Positions 1-12,775 of a stretch of DNA of 64,000 nt are shown piece by piece. Both the position numbers and the translations under genes were made by a program. Every line of letters starts with the position of its first letter. The first letter of the stretch is position 1. The stretch is taken from the NCBI GenBank assembly GCA_907163345.1, contig CAJQUN010000335.1:186001-250000 (forward strand), given 5' to 3'. This stretch comes from Haberlea rhodopensis (Eukaryota; Streptophyta; Magnoliopsida; Lamiales; Gesneriaceae). Under the pieces are notes generated by a model, which saw only the letters and a list, made by a program, of their open reading frames with translations, made no database searches and was not told the origin of the DNA.

Positions 1-3000
1 ATCACGTCAGCAAATGATAAAATAGCTGAAAAGCCAGAACGGCGATCGAATACCATTTTAGATAACATCAACGTATTAACTTCCAACCTTCAAGTTAACC
101 TAATATCACTAAAACAGTAAAAATTCACTCAAGTCATACAAGGAGCCATATATGAATGAAGATAGAATTTAAAGATTCACAAGAAAATGCAAATCAAGAG
201 TAGATGCCAAAACAATTTAAGTTACTAGAGACCATACCTTGAAACAAGAGTACGTGAAAGGACACAATCAAAATTTTTTAAGCGATGTCCTTCATCAACA
301 ATCAGGTAGTACCAGTGTATTTTCTTGAGAAATGCCTTGTCTCTAATAATAAGATCATAATGGGTGATCAAAACACTGAACTTCCCCTCTCCCAAACACT
401 CGTCTCTCATTGCCTTTCTCTCATCAAGACGCCCATCATAAAGAACAGTAGAAATGCTGAACGTAGAAAGTCCACAAGGGATGAAGAATTTATACAAAAA
501 CTAAACATGAAGGAAGAGGTTTTGTTGCATACCTAGGAGCCCATGTCGAAAATTCATTCATCCAATTAGGTAGAACAGCTTTTGGGGCCACAATCAAGTG
601 AGGCCCAGTCACATCCTTGTTTTCCATAAGGTACGCAACCAAAGCAATGGCCTGAATTGTTTTACCCAGACCCATTTCATCTGCTAAAATCCCATTTAAA
701 TTGTTATTGAATAAAGACAGCATCCACTGAAGCCCCTCTAATTGGTATTGTCTTAACACTCCGCCTTGAAGCATAGTTGGTTGCTCAGTCACCTATGGAA
801 GTCCTCAGCAGGTCAGCCAACGATCGTCATAGTTGTTTGTAATGCTAGTTGGGGTGTCAATTTAAATTTTTGATTGGATGGGAAAAAACATTTCTGTATT
901 TATTTGCATTTAGTTTCTTACAAAAAAGATATTCTTCTTACCGTTCACCCAGACAAATAGACAATCCCTACTGGGTGCAAGAGAGAATAGAACCTATAAA
1001 AACCTTAGAAACCAAGCATTTTCAATGGAAATGGTTCTTAAGTCTTAACTTGTGACTTCAGTGAAATTGAGCGGCTAAAGAGCCAACTACCCATTCATTG
1101 AACAACACGAACTGGAAACCTTTTAATGAAAACTGCTAATGGGACGTCTAAAAAAGTCAGACATAGAAATTAATACCTTCTCCTGTATTGAATGAACAAC
1201 AGAATTATACTTCCGCTGGCCTTCTAGTAAATCACCTGTCTTTGCTTTATCATCAGATTCATCATCAAACTCTTCATCTTCCTCCAGAACTGCTTGCGCT
1301 GGTGTATCGGTCTTTGAAGCAGATAATTCAGGCATGTCAGTTTCTGAACCTTGCAAGGGTTCCATGCCTTCATGAGCAGCGTCTTTTTGGCGTTGCACAG
1401 CTGCTCCTAAACGAACTAAGAGATCATTGGTTTTTCCTAGGAGCATAGTCAATCTCTCATTCTTGCTCTCTTCCACCATTTTCATGTAAGCTTCTTGATC
1501 ATCAGCTTTCAGAGCCTGGAATCTCAATTTTTCAGCCCGTGTAGCTCGTTGTCTTAGTCTTCCGTGCCACGCCTGTGAGGAGGGAGACAATATACTAAAT
1601 CTTGACTCAAGGTATACGTTCTATAATCTATAAGAGACTCAAGGGTATAATAAGCAAATCCATTTAATTTGATAAGGACTCTTTCATAGACACATATTGA
1701 GCAATCAGGGACAGCCACAAATCAAGAAGACAGCCCCAAGTTCAATTCACATCTCATCATTTAAGTGTACATTTTCAAGCGTATCTGTTGCACTGAAGAT
1801 ATTCATGTCTTTTAGAACTTGAAACGAATGAAAAAGGGAACTCAACCAAAATGGGGGGAAAAGCACTAACTCCCATATTTCTCCATCTTTTTTTAGATAT
1901 TCGCACCCGAAAAAACTTTTACTTTCTTGGACACACTGTTAATTTACAGAAAAATTTCAAAATACATCTTAGAATAAGCATCGTGCCTGGACACCATCAT
2001 TCCTTTGTTTCCGACGTTTCTGGGCAGCCTGCACTTGCAATTGCAATTCACGGGCAGCATTTAGTAAGTCAGCAAAGAATTTCCTTTTCTGAGTCTCTTC
2101 ATGATTCCTTTCTTCTTCCTCAGATCTTGACAACCTCTGCAGCGAAGATTATAATATATTTTAGAATTCCATCTAAAATCCCTTCCCTTGTCCAATAAAA
2201 TACATAAACTTTCTGCCACATGATGCCATTAGTAGCTTAGAATCTGCTGACAGATGATACACTGGCAAAGGTGTTCATTTACAGAAACCCAACAGGTAGG
2301 GGTCACAAAAAACACCACTTACCTCACTATCTCGTTTCTTCTTTAGTGGATCATCGGTCTCTACAGCAAAAGCATCTCCAATACCATATAAAGGACAACG
2401 TAATCGCATCATGCCCCAATCAAACAATTGCTTATCGGGATTGGCGCAATGCAAGCGAAGCCAATATTCAGAAATTACTTCCGAGCGAACTTTGTTCTGT
2501 AACTCAGTTAACTGATAAGAAGAGAGGATAGTCAAAATTCAAAAACAAACTAGAACTATTACAATCTGAAGCATCCGTGAACAACACAAAAAAGGTTGTC
2601 GCGATTACAAATGGGCATGAAAATGTTGATAGAGTTCATTTTCTCACAATTATATCCACAATGAGAAACCCAGCCAGTTTATGCAGATAATCATATTCTT
2701 TTCCTGCTCTAGTTATATGGCATGCATTCACTGGGAAATGCTGGGCAAATACAATAGAAATCCGTTGGACTCCCATTTTGCAACAAATGGGAAGTTCCAA
2801 CCAAATGCTTACATTTTTTTTACATGCTATCGCTTAATTTCAACTTCAACTAAAAAAAACTGCATCCATTTAGTATATGCTAACAGCACGAGAAACTTTT
2901 AATTAAACTTCATAAAAACAATATTTGTTGATAGATTGGTTTTAGGACAACAACCATCTTCTCTGGGGTTTTTTAATTAAATAACCTCAAATAAATAAAT

Positions 3001-6000
3001 AATTATCAAAATAACCCCAAATATAACTAATTATACAAATGACCTTAGTCGCCAACTCGGTTGGCGTCTTCAACAGAAGGCGCCAACCCAGTTGGCGTGT
3101 AATATGTTTAAAATAGGACCACGCCAAATGGGTCGGTTGGCGTGACCATTATTTTCCATCGGTCATGCCAACTGGGTTGGCGTGACCGATGAAAGGACAC
3201 GCCAACCCAGTTGGCGTGAATTTGTGTTATAAATCGAACCACCGCCTCTTCTTCTTCCTCGGCCAGCACCTCCATTTCTCCCATCAACAAGCATTATATT
3301 TTTTTATTTTGCTTCCAGTAGAAAATTGTTCACCCCATCATATTTTTAAAATTTAGAGGTAAGAATGTATAATGGTAACGACTGAAATCCAGACGCCGTT
3401 TGTTTGTTTCTGCCGCCCGCGGCTGCCGCCGATCGCCGTCGGTGGCTGCTGGCTACTGGCCTTTGTCATGTTTTGTCAGTTTTAAATTATTTTGTTCACT
3501 TTAATTTGCCTATATGTACTGATATATTTTTTGTTTCATATTATATGATAAATCCAATGACCGTACAAGGCCCGATTGACGATCATCTGTTTTCATTACA
3601 GTTATGTCATCGTTCTAAATATGTATGGGCAGGTGATATTGATAGACCCTTGCGTGTGAGAAATCTGATGGCTATTTTGGGGATCTTTGTCCATTAGACA
3701 TACGTGTTGTAAGTATGTTAAATGAGTTTGGGTTTTATGGTGTATATAGGTGTAATAAGATTACGCTTGACCCTCATCCAATCACGGCGTTAGTAGAGAG
3801 ATGGCGTCGTGAGACACTCATTCCATCTTAGATCTGGAGAGGCGACTCTCACACTGCAAGACATTGCAGTTATTTGGGGACTACCAATAAATGGTCTCGC
3901 AGTGTCAGACACCGATTATGATAGGACAATACTCGAATGGCAAGAATATTGTGATCGTCATTTGGGATTTACACCAGATACGAGTCGCTTTAAAGGTGCA
4001 TGTTTGTTAATATCTGCGTTGAATAATCATTTAGTGAATATAGAAATTAAAAGATATCAATTCTGTTAGCTGGGGAAGTGATGTGCTGGCATTCTTATAT
4101 CGTAAGTTGTGCACTTGAAAAAGTAGTATGTGGTGCATTACAACTTGTACAGGTATTCGTTACCTTTTTTTAAAATACTGAAAAAATATTTCTTGCATAT
4201 TTTATTTATATTATTCATGTATATATTTTAGATTTGGGCATGGTCACGGCTCCAAAGTTTAGCTCCTCAAATAGGACGCTCAAGAACTGATATTGGGCCT
4301 ACCAATCGACGAGGACAATTATTTACCTGCTACTCCATATGGTGCAAGGTGATGTATTACAAATTATGTTGCAATGTATAATATTATATTTAATTACTTG
4401 TTATATAATTTATGTTTTCTGATGATGATTATGATTACACAAGTGGGCATGTAAGTTAAGATTTACAGAAATTGGTACACATTCTGTACGAATTATTAGG
4501 GACATCCTTGAACAGCAGTCATTAAGCCAAGTAATTTTGTTTGTTATGTTCATATATAAAATATGATAGTTTTTGTACATTATTTTAATGTAATACTATA
4601 TTTGTAGTTTAATGTAATACTATATTTGTAGTTTAATTGGCAGTCGTACCCTGATGACTATATCGAAGGATTGCGTACTGAGTTATGGACATACAGGGTG
4701 GCCCGCTGATTTTCTATGACATAGTTGAGATGCATCGTCCTGAGCGGGTTTTTCGTCAATTCGGCATGGTACAAAACATCCCACCAGATCCACGGTTAGG
4801 GGATGATAAATTACATGCAGTTAACCGAATGGGCAAAACAAGTAATGACTAGTCTGCGCACCAATACATGACTATATGGGTTAATGCACATGCTCACACC
4901 GTGGACAGACCGCGATATGATGCAGCTGGACAAGGTGTAATTGTCGGGTACAATGACTGGTATGGACGAGTAACACGTAGATTCATTGGCCATCAACGTC
5001 AATTTGTGGAGACTGGATATCAACATGGAGATGGCCCCACATGGCAACATGTGATATGTTGATTTATTACATATCTATTATATATTTGAAAATTGTGTTT
5101 AGATTTAACAACTTGATAAAAATTGTTCACTCATTTCAGATTGATCAGTTGGTGCAATTGATTGTTACCTGCGAAGGTAATATCGCTGAGGAACAATCCA
5201 TTGGGGCGTATGTGGATGCATTTAGTGATGTCAGAAATGTAATATAACATGTGATGCATGTCGCGCAAGAACGACGAGATAGAAACTTTCCGTCATACGA
5301 AGAGGGACATGCTAGTGAGGAAGAACGAGTACAGCCGATGCATGCAAGTGCTGGTCCATCAAGCTATGTCCCGACATATATGTCAGGTCCATCTTCGTCA
5401 TATGCCGGCGACATGTATGGAGATTGTTATATTCCTCAACCACCACATCAGTCGTATGATCAAACCCCTTTCACGCCTTATCAATCCATGTACACACAAG
5501 AACATTCCAGCCCAGATGTTAATTAGATTCCCTGAAATATATACATCGATGTCTCCACAATTTGACGTGTCACCGGTTGTGTTCCCTAATTTGTCGCCTG
5601 ATGTCCAGCTGGACGATGTACCTGTAGTGCAAGATGATCAGGCCATTCAGGAAGGCGAGATCAGAGACGGAAACAGCCGCGTCGTTGTGGTACTGAGGGG
5701 CATTATAGAGTTTTATCCGTAATATATGTAGTTATGTTTTGCCTATTGTCAATCTTATTATGAAATGTAATGAATGTACTTTCAGGCCATATGAATGTTT
5801 TTATTTATGTAACAATAACAATAACAAGATTACAACTTTATTGATTTTGGGAACTCGATGCCATATGTCGTCTTGCCCGGGCTTCAGGCCAATCCATCTC
5901 ATTTTGCATGCTTGTTGTTCGGTCTCGACCCCGTCTTCTTATAGTACGCAGGGTGGAATTGTGGTACAATTCGAATTAAGGGGTTTCCCAATATTGCTCT

Positions 6001-9000
6001 CCCATAATGGCTCAAATCGCCCTTGATATGTGCTCCAATATTCTTCCATATTATAATATGACTTGACAAATGTTTTTGCGTTTAAACCATAATTTCGACA
6101 TACTTGTATCACATGTAAGCAAGGAATGCCAAATTCTTTCCATTTTCCACAAGAACATTCCCTTGATTTGAGCTTCACAACATGCGTAGTCCAGCTTGCA
6201 TCCTTGTGATAACTGAGGTTGTTAAATGTCTTCGATCAAACATCTGAGCTTCATGATGAATGGAGTGATGATCAGCCCGAGCATATTTTTCAAATGCATA
6301 ATCCGGTCATTCTTGATTATTTTGGATCATTCTATCCGCTTTTTTCAATCGCTCAAAAAAATATTACACACAAATGATCGAATGTTAATTGTACAATGGC
6401 AGTGATTGGAAGGCGACGGACACCTTTCATAACTCCATTTATGCACTCCGACATATTTGTTATTAGGATGTCACAAAGCCATCCTTCATCATGAGCAAGT
6501 GTCCACTGAGACTTGTCAATCCGATTCAAGTAATCAAAAGCTTTGGTTCAATGGTTTTGATCTCTTCCATCGTACGCTCAAACTTTATCAGTTGATTTTT
6601 TGATCCATCTTTTCAACACAAGTCTTTTAAGTGCACGTTTTTTAATCGACTATTAAAGTTTGAGCACAGATGTCTCAAACAGAATCGATGCACTCCACGG
6701 GGGGTTTGAAGTCAAGGATACATTCAGCTGCTGCAATAAGGCCCGGATGTTGATCAGAAATCAAACACACACCGCCAGATTCTCCAATAATGTGTTTGTA
6801 AACCATATGCAAGAACCATTTCCATGACAAAAGTTCTCTTCATCAACAATTGAAAATGTCAATGGTAAGACTTGATTATTTGCGTCCATGGACACAACAA
6901 TCAACATCTTATGCTGATATTTTATATATAGATGTGTGACATCCACTGTAGTAACTTGACGACAGTGCCGAAAACCATCTATACAAGGTTGGAAGGCCCA
7001 GAAAACATAATTCAAAGTCTTTTCTCTTGGCCTTGCATTATCAAGATGATCACACTCCACGACTGTGCCTCTCCCATATAGAAAGGTAATTTATTCACCA
7101 CTATCCCATATTCCATACACATTCCAAACTGCACATTTCAAACTATACCAGCCTTTTGCATATGATATTTCAAACCCATAATTATCTTTCACTGTTTGAA
7201 TCACATACTTGATTTCATAAGCTGGATCACGGCGAACGATCCCCAATAACAAGCTGACAATCATGTTCTTATCCAAGTTCGAATGATCAAGCGATAGCTC
7301 ACTCAGCAGACAAGTGTGATGACCACCATACTTGGTTATTTTGAATAACCCAACATTTTTATCTAAGCATTCACGCAGGTACCATCTGCAAAGTATATCC
7401 TCTATACTGTGTTTGCATATTACTTTCCACAATGTTTTTGTACTCTTAACGTGGTACTCACGTTTTGCAACCCGTGCTGAATAATCCTTCACAGCTGCCT
7501 GCAGATTAAATTTATCTTTGAAGACCACGTTGCAATAGATTTCACCTTTGGAGTAATCATAAAAACTCCCCCAACGACCTGCTGGATTGTCGATCGAATC
7601 TCCAAAAACTTCTGGATGTGTCATGGAAAAGAATGGGATTGTTGGATAAAGATTACGATCATTTATCATGGTTGTAGCTGACACTTCTCGTCTCATTGGT
7701 GCCTCCTCCTCTTGGTTTTCAATTGCTTCTTTCATCACAGCAATATCAACTTCATCATCATCAGCATCAGCCTCATCACCAGATGGAATCCCCTCTGGTT
7801 CAGAATGAATTTCATCAAACTGTCTGCTCGTGGCTCATCAACAATATTATCAACATCTACTGGATATTCATCTCGTTCTCTACCACTATATGAACCCTCA
7901 GCTTGATGTCGAGCAACGCACATCTCTTGAATCATAGATGTAGTCAATCCTTCTGAAACACTGCCACCGATTGGCATCTCTGGAATAGAATCATAACTCC
8001 TTGGTTCTGCTTGTATATAAAGTTCCAAGCAACTATGACCCTGTTCTGAATCAAGTAGCCATGCTAAATTGTAATTGTTGTCTATGGGTAAAATAGTCTG
8101 ACGTATCCTCGAAAAATCTTTGAACATATGTCTAGCATATAATTTCAAAAGAAACTGGTTGCGATCGAAGCCAGTGATAATATATACTTTATTTACTAAT
8201 TGTACAAAATTCATTGTACGACGTATGGTTGTACCTCTTGATGGACCACGATCATATCATACGAATTACTTGAATCGACATATTTTGATAACAATATAGA
8301 TAATTAAATATTACCACCAATAAAATCTTTTCTGATGTAGAAGATCAGCTAAAGCTGCAACTACAGAGCATACTCAGAATTTTATTATATAGAAAAATAA
8401 TACAACACGATGTAAATATATTATATATTCTCAGACGTTTTCGAGTGTTTGCAGTTTTCGTCTGGGTAAAAATGAGAGGCGGATGGGTAGTTTTATAGTG
8501 GGGAAAACGCCAACTGGGTTGGCGTGTGCATGATTTTACAATGCACACGCCAACTTGGTTGGCATGACCATATTTTAATAAGGTCTTGGCGTGACCATAT
8601 TTTAATAAGATCTTGGCGTGACCATTAGTTTGCACTGGTCACGCCAATCCGTTTGGCGTGTCCTGTTTACATACACGCCAACTGGGAGTTGGCAACTAAG
8701 GTCATTTGAATAATTCTTTATATTTGGGGTTATTTTGCTAATAATTTATTTAATTGGGGGTTATTTAATTAAAAAACTCATCTTCTCTGCCTCCTTTAAT
8801 TCTTTTAATCAACTTTAAAAAGATATCTTGGTCATTTCACAAATCAACCCTACCTTAAGTCCATATAGTTCCAGCAAGCACCTTGACTGCAGGTCCTCAC
8901 CTCTACTTGTGGGAAAATCTGTCGACAAACAAAGAAACTATTTAAAGACATGGTATGATCGGAATAAACAAGTTCGAAAGAATATACACCGAATTCTTGA

Positions 9001-10602
9001 AATATATTGCTACTTCAGTTTCTGAATTGCACCACTACAATGGAAATTTACATTCCAACTGCCCAAAAGTGTAGTTGAAGTTATAAGCAGACATCAAATA
9101 GATTTATGAAGTGTATCATATAGAAGTTCAATAGAGAAATATAAATACCTTCATCATAGAATTAATACAGAAAGCAAACCTATATATTCTTCAGAGTTAT
9201 GAAGTTTCATGATATAAGATCAAACAAATAGAAAAGACGAAACCACAAGGTTTGGAATATTGAATTAAATTTGACAAGCAACAAACTGAATCAATAAAAC
9301 AGCTCTCCTAATAAATAATGAGATAAAATCTTTACAAATAAGGGAAATATAAAACACCAGATGTAGCTATAGAGTAGAGTTTGGTTAACAAAGAGGCTTA
9401 AAAGCATAAGAAGAAAAGGCAGAGCTCAGGCTGTGCAAAGAATGAATCCAATCCAATTATAGAGTTAACCAATAACTTTAGCAACTTATCATGAATCTTT
9501 TACCATAGAAACTGTAAATAGCTAGGGAGTTCGAACTTCAACTGAGAAACCTTATCAAATGAGCCCAAAAATTATAAGATAGCTAGCTTGTGCATTTATT
9601 TCTGTAAAATAATTTAACTCGATGACATACCCTCAAGTTCGGTTAGCCGATTTTGGATTTGGCTCTGAAGGCGCTTTTCCCTCAATTCGATCAATCTGGA
9701 ACCATGAACACAGCTTGACTGTTGCTTTAGCACAGCATCTTCAAAATCCAACATTAAATCTTCATAGCTTGAAACACCACAATTATCCTGCCCATACCAT
9801 TAAATGTTAAATTAGTGTATTATAACACGATATACTGGGAAACAAGAGATCACTATACTTCCACCACCAAAATATTTCCAGTACCAAAAGCCAAAGTGCT
9901 AATATAATAACAGATTTCTTAATGCAGCATACCGATGTTACTTGAAAGGAAAAGGTACGGAATATGAAATTTCAGTCGTCCTTCTTCCCCAAAATCCAGT
10001 AAAACTTTATTTCACATCAAATAGCACCAATTTCGACAAACCTAGTTATTAAATTCTAGAAATAATTAAAAAAAAAAGAGAAAGAAATAACGAAACCAAT
10101 GTTATAGGAAAAGGCTCGCTTTTATTGAAAAAGCTAAACAAAAACTTAAAATTGATTGAACTATCATTAACCGTTGCTCCTAGTAGGTTCAATAATCAAA
10201 GCAAACAGCTAATTCAAACTTACCAACAAAAAGATACGGAAAATTAAAGAAATTTGCAATAAAAAGGAAAAAATTCAACACCGACCACTCACAAACAATA
10301 TGCAATCAACAAAATAATCACACTATTTACAAAATCCTCACTGTCCTCCGCTCCGTAGACTCCTCCAGAGGCGCTGCAGCCTCGTCCCCGTGGCCGACAA
10401 CACCACAACCGCATTCGGCAACTTCATGACAATCTCCGCGCGTGGCGATGGAGGAAACGGCGTCGTAAAGTTGCTGCGGCAAGGGCAAATTGCGGGAAAG
10501 GAAATTGAGCGCGCATATTAAAGTCTTCGCGCTGTCGAGCTTTTCGTCGAGTTGCGGTTCGGGTGCGCTCACACCTCGGGGCTCCGCCACCTGAGCAACC
10601 AT
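1..10602 (-). CDS. CHR12: SWI2/SNF2 chromatin-remodelling ATPase, CHR12/CHR23 (MINUSCULE) type, 5' half
   Basis: ATP-dependent nucleosome remodeller of the plant SWI/SNF class, acting in the nucleus. Exons read from splice sites and family similarity: 10342-10602 (ATG at 10602), 9631-9787, 8854-8918, 2323-2511, 1987-2136, 1177-1572, 533-792, 238-456. All junctions keep frame and give about 565 codons. The N-terminal exon has the family block ICALNFLSRNLPLP. Exon 4 has KQLFDWGMMRLRCPLYG. Exons 5-6 carry an HSA-like basic helix (KRRKQRNDGVQ, then AWHGRLRQRATRAEKLR). Exon 7 holds Walker A (DEMGLGKT) and exon 8 motif II (DEGH). The remaining helicase motifs and C-terminus lie beyond the left edge. 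The intron after exon 5 appears to use a GC donor, and intron 3 holds a MULE. No stop or frameshift is seen in the exons, so the gene is probably functional. CHR12 and CHR23 are close paralogues and cannot be told apart here. Confidence 0.9.
2966..3056 (+). repeat. Left terminal inverted repeat of the MULE
   Basis: Matches the reverse complement of 8689-8779 with scattered substitutions. Shared blocks include TTTTTTAATTAAATAACC, AAAATAACCCCAAATATA and CAAATGACCTTAGT. It is preceded directly by the 10-bp target duplication. Confidence 0.85.
3050..3218. repeat. Subterminal palindrome cluster, left end of MULE
   Basis: Several near-palindromes built on CGCCAACC.AGTTGGCG (for example near 3080-3097 and 3198-3216) lie just inside the left terminal repeat. 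A matching cluster lies at the other end. Subterminal repeat clusters are often transposase binding sites; that role is inferred here. Confidence 0.75.
3548..5723 (+). pseudogene. Plant mobile domain (PMD) gene carried by the MULE, decayed
   Basis: Translated segments in order match the PMD family (MAIN/MAIL1-like and transposon PMD proteins): a start near 3548, then FHLRSGEATLTLQDI and IWGLPINGLAV (about 3812-3905), a conserved FKGACL segment, a stretch resembling SWGSDVLA..YRKLC near 4070-4130, IWAWSRLQ near 4230, and ERVFRQFGMVQNIPPDPR near 4745-4795. A low-complexity Pro/Ser/Tyr tail reaches 5526-5723. The segments are split by probable introns near 4150-4230, 4350-4440, 4530-4630 and 5060-5140. 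A frame change near 3690 and in-frame stops (for example near 4853) show decay. It runs toward the transposase gene, tail to tail. PMD proteins include gene-silencing and transposon-borne members; any role in this element is unknown. Confidence 0.75.
5939..8214 (-). pseudogene. MULE transposase (MuDR type), decayed
   Basis: Reading down the minus strand: an N-terminal segment (8214-7735), an acidic linker, then the MuDR N-terminal region with a GKIYCNV-like block (here GEIYCNVVFKDKFNLQAAV, about 7540-7490) in the 7738-7091 frame. The DDE core follows at 7060-6761 with VDVTHLYIKYQHKMLI and DANNQVLPLTFSIVDEE. A SWIM zinc finger closes it at 6178-5939 (CSCGKWKEFGIPCLHV). The frame shifts near 7735, 6815 and between 6760 and 6180, so no full-length protein can be made. 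A related copy is found at the right edge of the window on plus, where the block NYVFWAF.PCIDGF is shared. Confidence 0.9.
8506..8696. repeat. Subterminal palindrome cluster, right end of MULE
   Basis: Copies of the same CGCCAAC..GTTGGCG unit as at the left end, including CGCCAACTGGGTTGGCG near 8508 and a partner near 8675-8693. Some units are degenerate. They stop at the inner edge of the terminal repeat. Confidence 0.7.
8689..8779 (-). repeat. Right terminal inverted repeat of the MULE
   Basis: Reverse-complement partner of 2966-3056. It ends in AATTAAAAAACTC and is followed by the second copy of the target duplication, ATCTTCTCTG. Confidence 0.85.
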
Positions 10603-10700
10603 GGCGGGAAGGAGATCCAGCGATGCGCATGTATTTCTTTGTCTACCAGATTGCCCCTGCTTTCATATGTCCAATTTGGAGAGAACTTCACTAAGTAAAT

Positions 10701-11230
10701 TTATTCAATGATATTCTTTTGAGGAACCAAACTTGCAAAAGCGTCTATACGGATAAGCATATATGTCAAAGTTAGGTAACGGCACGAGGCATGGTACATA
10801 TATTATATGATATATGGAGCAGCATGATACGGTCTATTTTGATACAGTATCGTGTCGTGCCATGCTAAACACGACCCTTAATATAGGCCGTGTCGGGCCA
10901 AGGGTATCAACCCATGGACCGTGTCGGCACTGCATGGAAAAGCACGATTTTTTTAAAATTTTTATTCAATGATATTCTTTTGAGGAGCCAAACTTGCAAA
11001 AGCGTCTACAAGGATAAGCATATATGTCAAAGTTAGGTGACGGCATGAGGCACGGTACAGACACGACACGATATGGAGCGGCAGGACACGGTCTATTTTG
11101 CTACAGTGTAGTGTTGTGACGTGCCAAGCACGGCCCGTAACATGGGCCATGTCGGGCCAAGGGTATTAGCTCATGGACCGTGCCGGCACGCAACTGCACA
11201 GAAAAACACGATTTTTTTTTAAAATTTTTA
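10701..11230. repeat. Tandem duplication of about 261 bp just upstream of the CHR12-like gene
   Basis: Copy 1 (10701-10961) and copy 2 (10962 to about 11230) both start TTATTCAATGATATTCTTTT and end in AAAACACGATTTTTTT-like sequence. Both contain GTCAAAGTTAGGT and a CACGG/GGGCC-rich stretch typical of hAT subterminal regions. The near edge is about 100 bp from the start codon at 10602, so the duplication lies in or next to the host promoter. Confidence 0.85.
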
Positions 11231-11582
11231 ATTTTATGCAATCGATCGGCAGTTATGTGCCGGTCGATCGCTACATGTCGTAGCTTGCGCTCAAAAAAAG
11301 GTGCTTGAGCATGCACCAACGGGCAAAATATAGCCGTTTCAACGGCTCTTTTTTTAAAATTTATTTTGTGGTTGTTATAGGTGTGCTTTGAGAAAACATT
11401 TTATCTCTCAATCTCTAAGATCTATATTCTTGAAACTCTATACTCTCAATTTGTTCACAAGAATAAAGAAGTTCGTCTCAAGTTTGTCAATACAAGCACA
11501 AGCAACAAGGTCAATACTCTCCTAGCAAATATTTGGTAACATTTACATTTGTTGTATCTGATAATTCTAGTTTAGATACATA

Positions 11583-12775
11583 ATGGCTGATTCATCTTAT
11601 AATGTGAATTATAATGATGAAAATGATCAATTTCAACAAGATGAAGAAAGTACACCAAATATTCAATCATCAACTAGAAGAACTTCTAAAAAAGAACTAG
11701 TGATGTATATCAATTATTCGATGTAAAAAATATTAAGGGAAAGTGTTCAAGGACAGTTTGTAAGAAATATAAAAAATATTATGCATATGCTTCTTTTGGT
11801 GGTACATGTCATTTACTTAGGCTCATGGCTAAACATGAAGGCGAACCAAATGATGGTAACCAAACTACTCTTTCACAATTCGCTACTGGTAGTAGTAGTT
11901 CGACTTTAGGTTTTTTCACTTATAATGTTGAAAGTGATATGAGAGAATTAGTTAAATACATAGTATGGGCGGAGAAACCTTTTCAATGGGTGCGGATGTG
12001 AAATTCACTCATTATATTAATTTAGGTTTATAACATCAACATAAAAGGTTTTCAAGAAATACTATTAAATCGGATGCACTCATAATTTTTAATATATATA
12101 AAGCAAATTTAATTATGTATTTAGGTAATCTTTCTTCGAAAGTAGCACTAACTAGTGATATTTGGAAAACTTATCTTGCAATGCGTCATATATGTGTGTT
12201 ACAGGATATTGGATTGACGATAATTGAGGGTTACATAAAAAGAATTTAGGTTTCACAAAAATTGATTTGTCTCATACGAGTAGAGTTATTTCTAATGTTA
12301 TTATGCAAGTCACTAATGAATATAATATTAGTAATAAAATCTTCCCTGTTTCGTTTGATAATGTAACTAATAATATCGCTACAATTACTATATTAAAAAC
12401 TTATTGAAACCAATTTTAAATGGTGATCTTTTTCATATCCGTTGTACATGTCATATTTTAAGTTGTGTGTGCAAGATGGATTGAAAACACTTGAGACTCA
12501 TTTAGAAAAATAAAGACTACTCTTAACTTTCTTAATGGTTCAGTTGCTAGAAAACAAGATTTCAAAAGTTTATGCATTTATCATTGTATGAATTATAAAG
12601 ATTTTCCTTATAATGTTCCTAATTGGTGGAATTCCACATATTTACTATTGCAAGCATGTTTACCACATAGAAACGTGATAACTTTATTTTTTAACGAAAT
12701 GATGGCCGAACATTTCATATTGAAGAAAGTGATTGGGAAATTGCTTCAAATATTTGTAATTTTTTAGAACATTTT
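11583..12775 (+). pseudogene. hAT transposase, 5' part (decayed)
   Basis: Starts at an ATG at 11583 with an acidic Asn/Asp/Gln-rich leader. A BED-like stretch follows in a shifted frame near 11750-11830, ending GGTCHLLRLMAKHEG. Further on is the hAT core with ALTSDIWKT near 12150. There are many stops and frame changes. The coding sequence is cut at 12775 by element A (target duplication ATTTT) and resumes at 27686. Confidence 0.75.

Larger units (their letters stand above)
2966..8779. mobile_element. MULE (Mutator-like) DNA transposon inside intron 3 of the CHR12-like gene
   Basis: A 5.8-kb element bounded by a 10-bp direct repeat (ATCTTCTCTG at 2956-2965 and 8780-8789), the size expected for MULE target duplications. 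The ends are imperfect terminal inverted repeats of about 91 bp (2966-3056 and 8689-8779) starting GRGTTTTTTAATTAAATAAC. It contains two convergent decayed genes: a PMD gene on plus and a MULE transposase on minus. Without the element and one target copy, the host intron would be about 0.5 kb. It should be removed with the intron, as splice sites on both sides are intact. Confidence 0.9.

Noticed and set aside
2271..2535. Plus-strand ORF over exon 4 of the CHR12-like gene
   Set aside because: The minus strand carries a conserved exon with matching splice sites; the plus reading has no similarity.
7696..7906. His/Ile-rich plus-strand ORFs
   Set aside because: Opposite strand of the acidic linker in the MULE transposase.
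11101..11319. ORF in the hAT subterminal region
   Set aside because: It covers the GC-rich tandem duplication and has no recognisable protein pattern.
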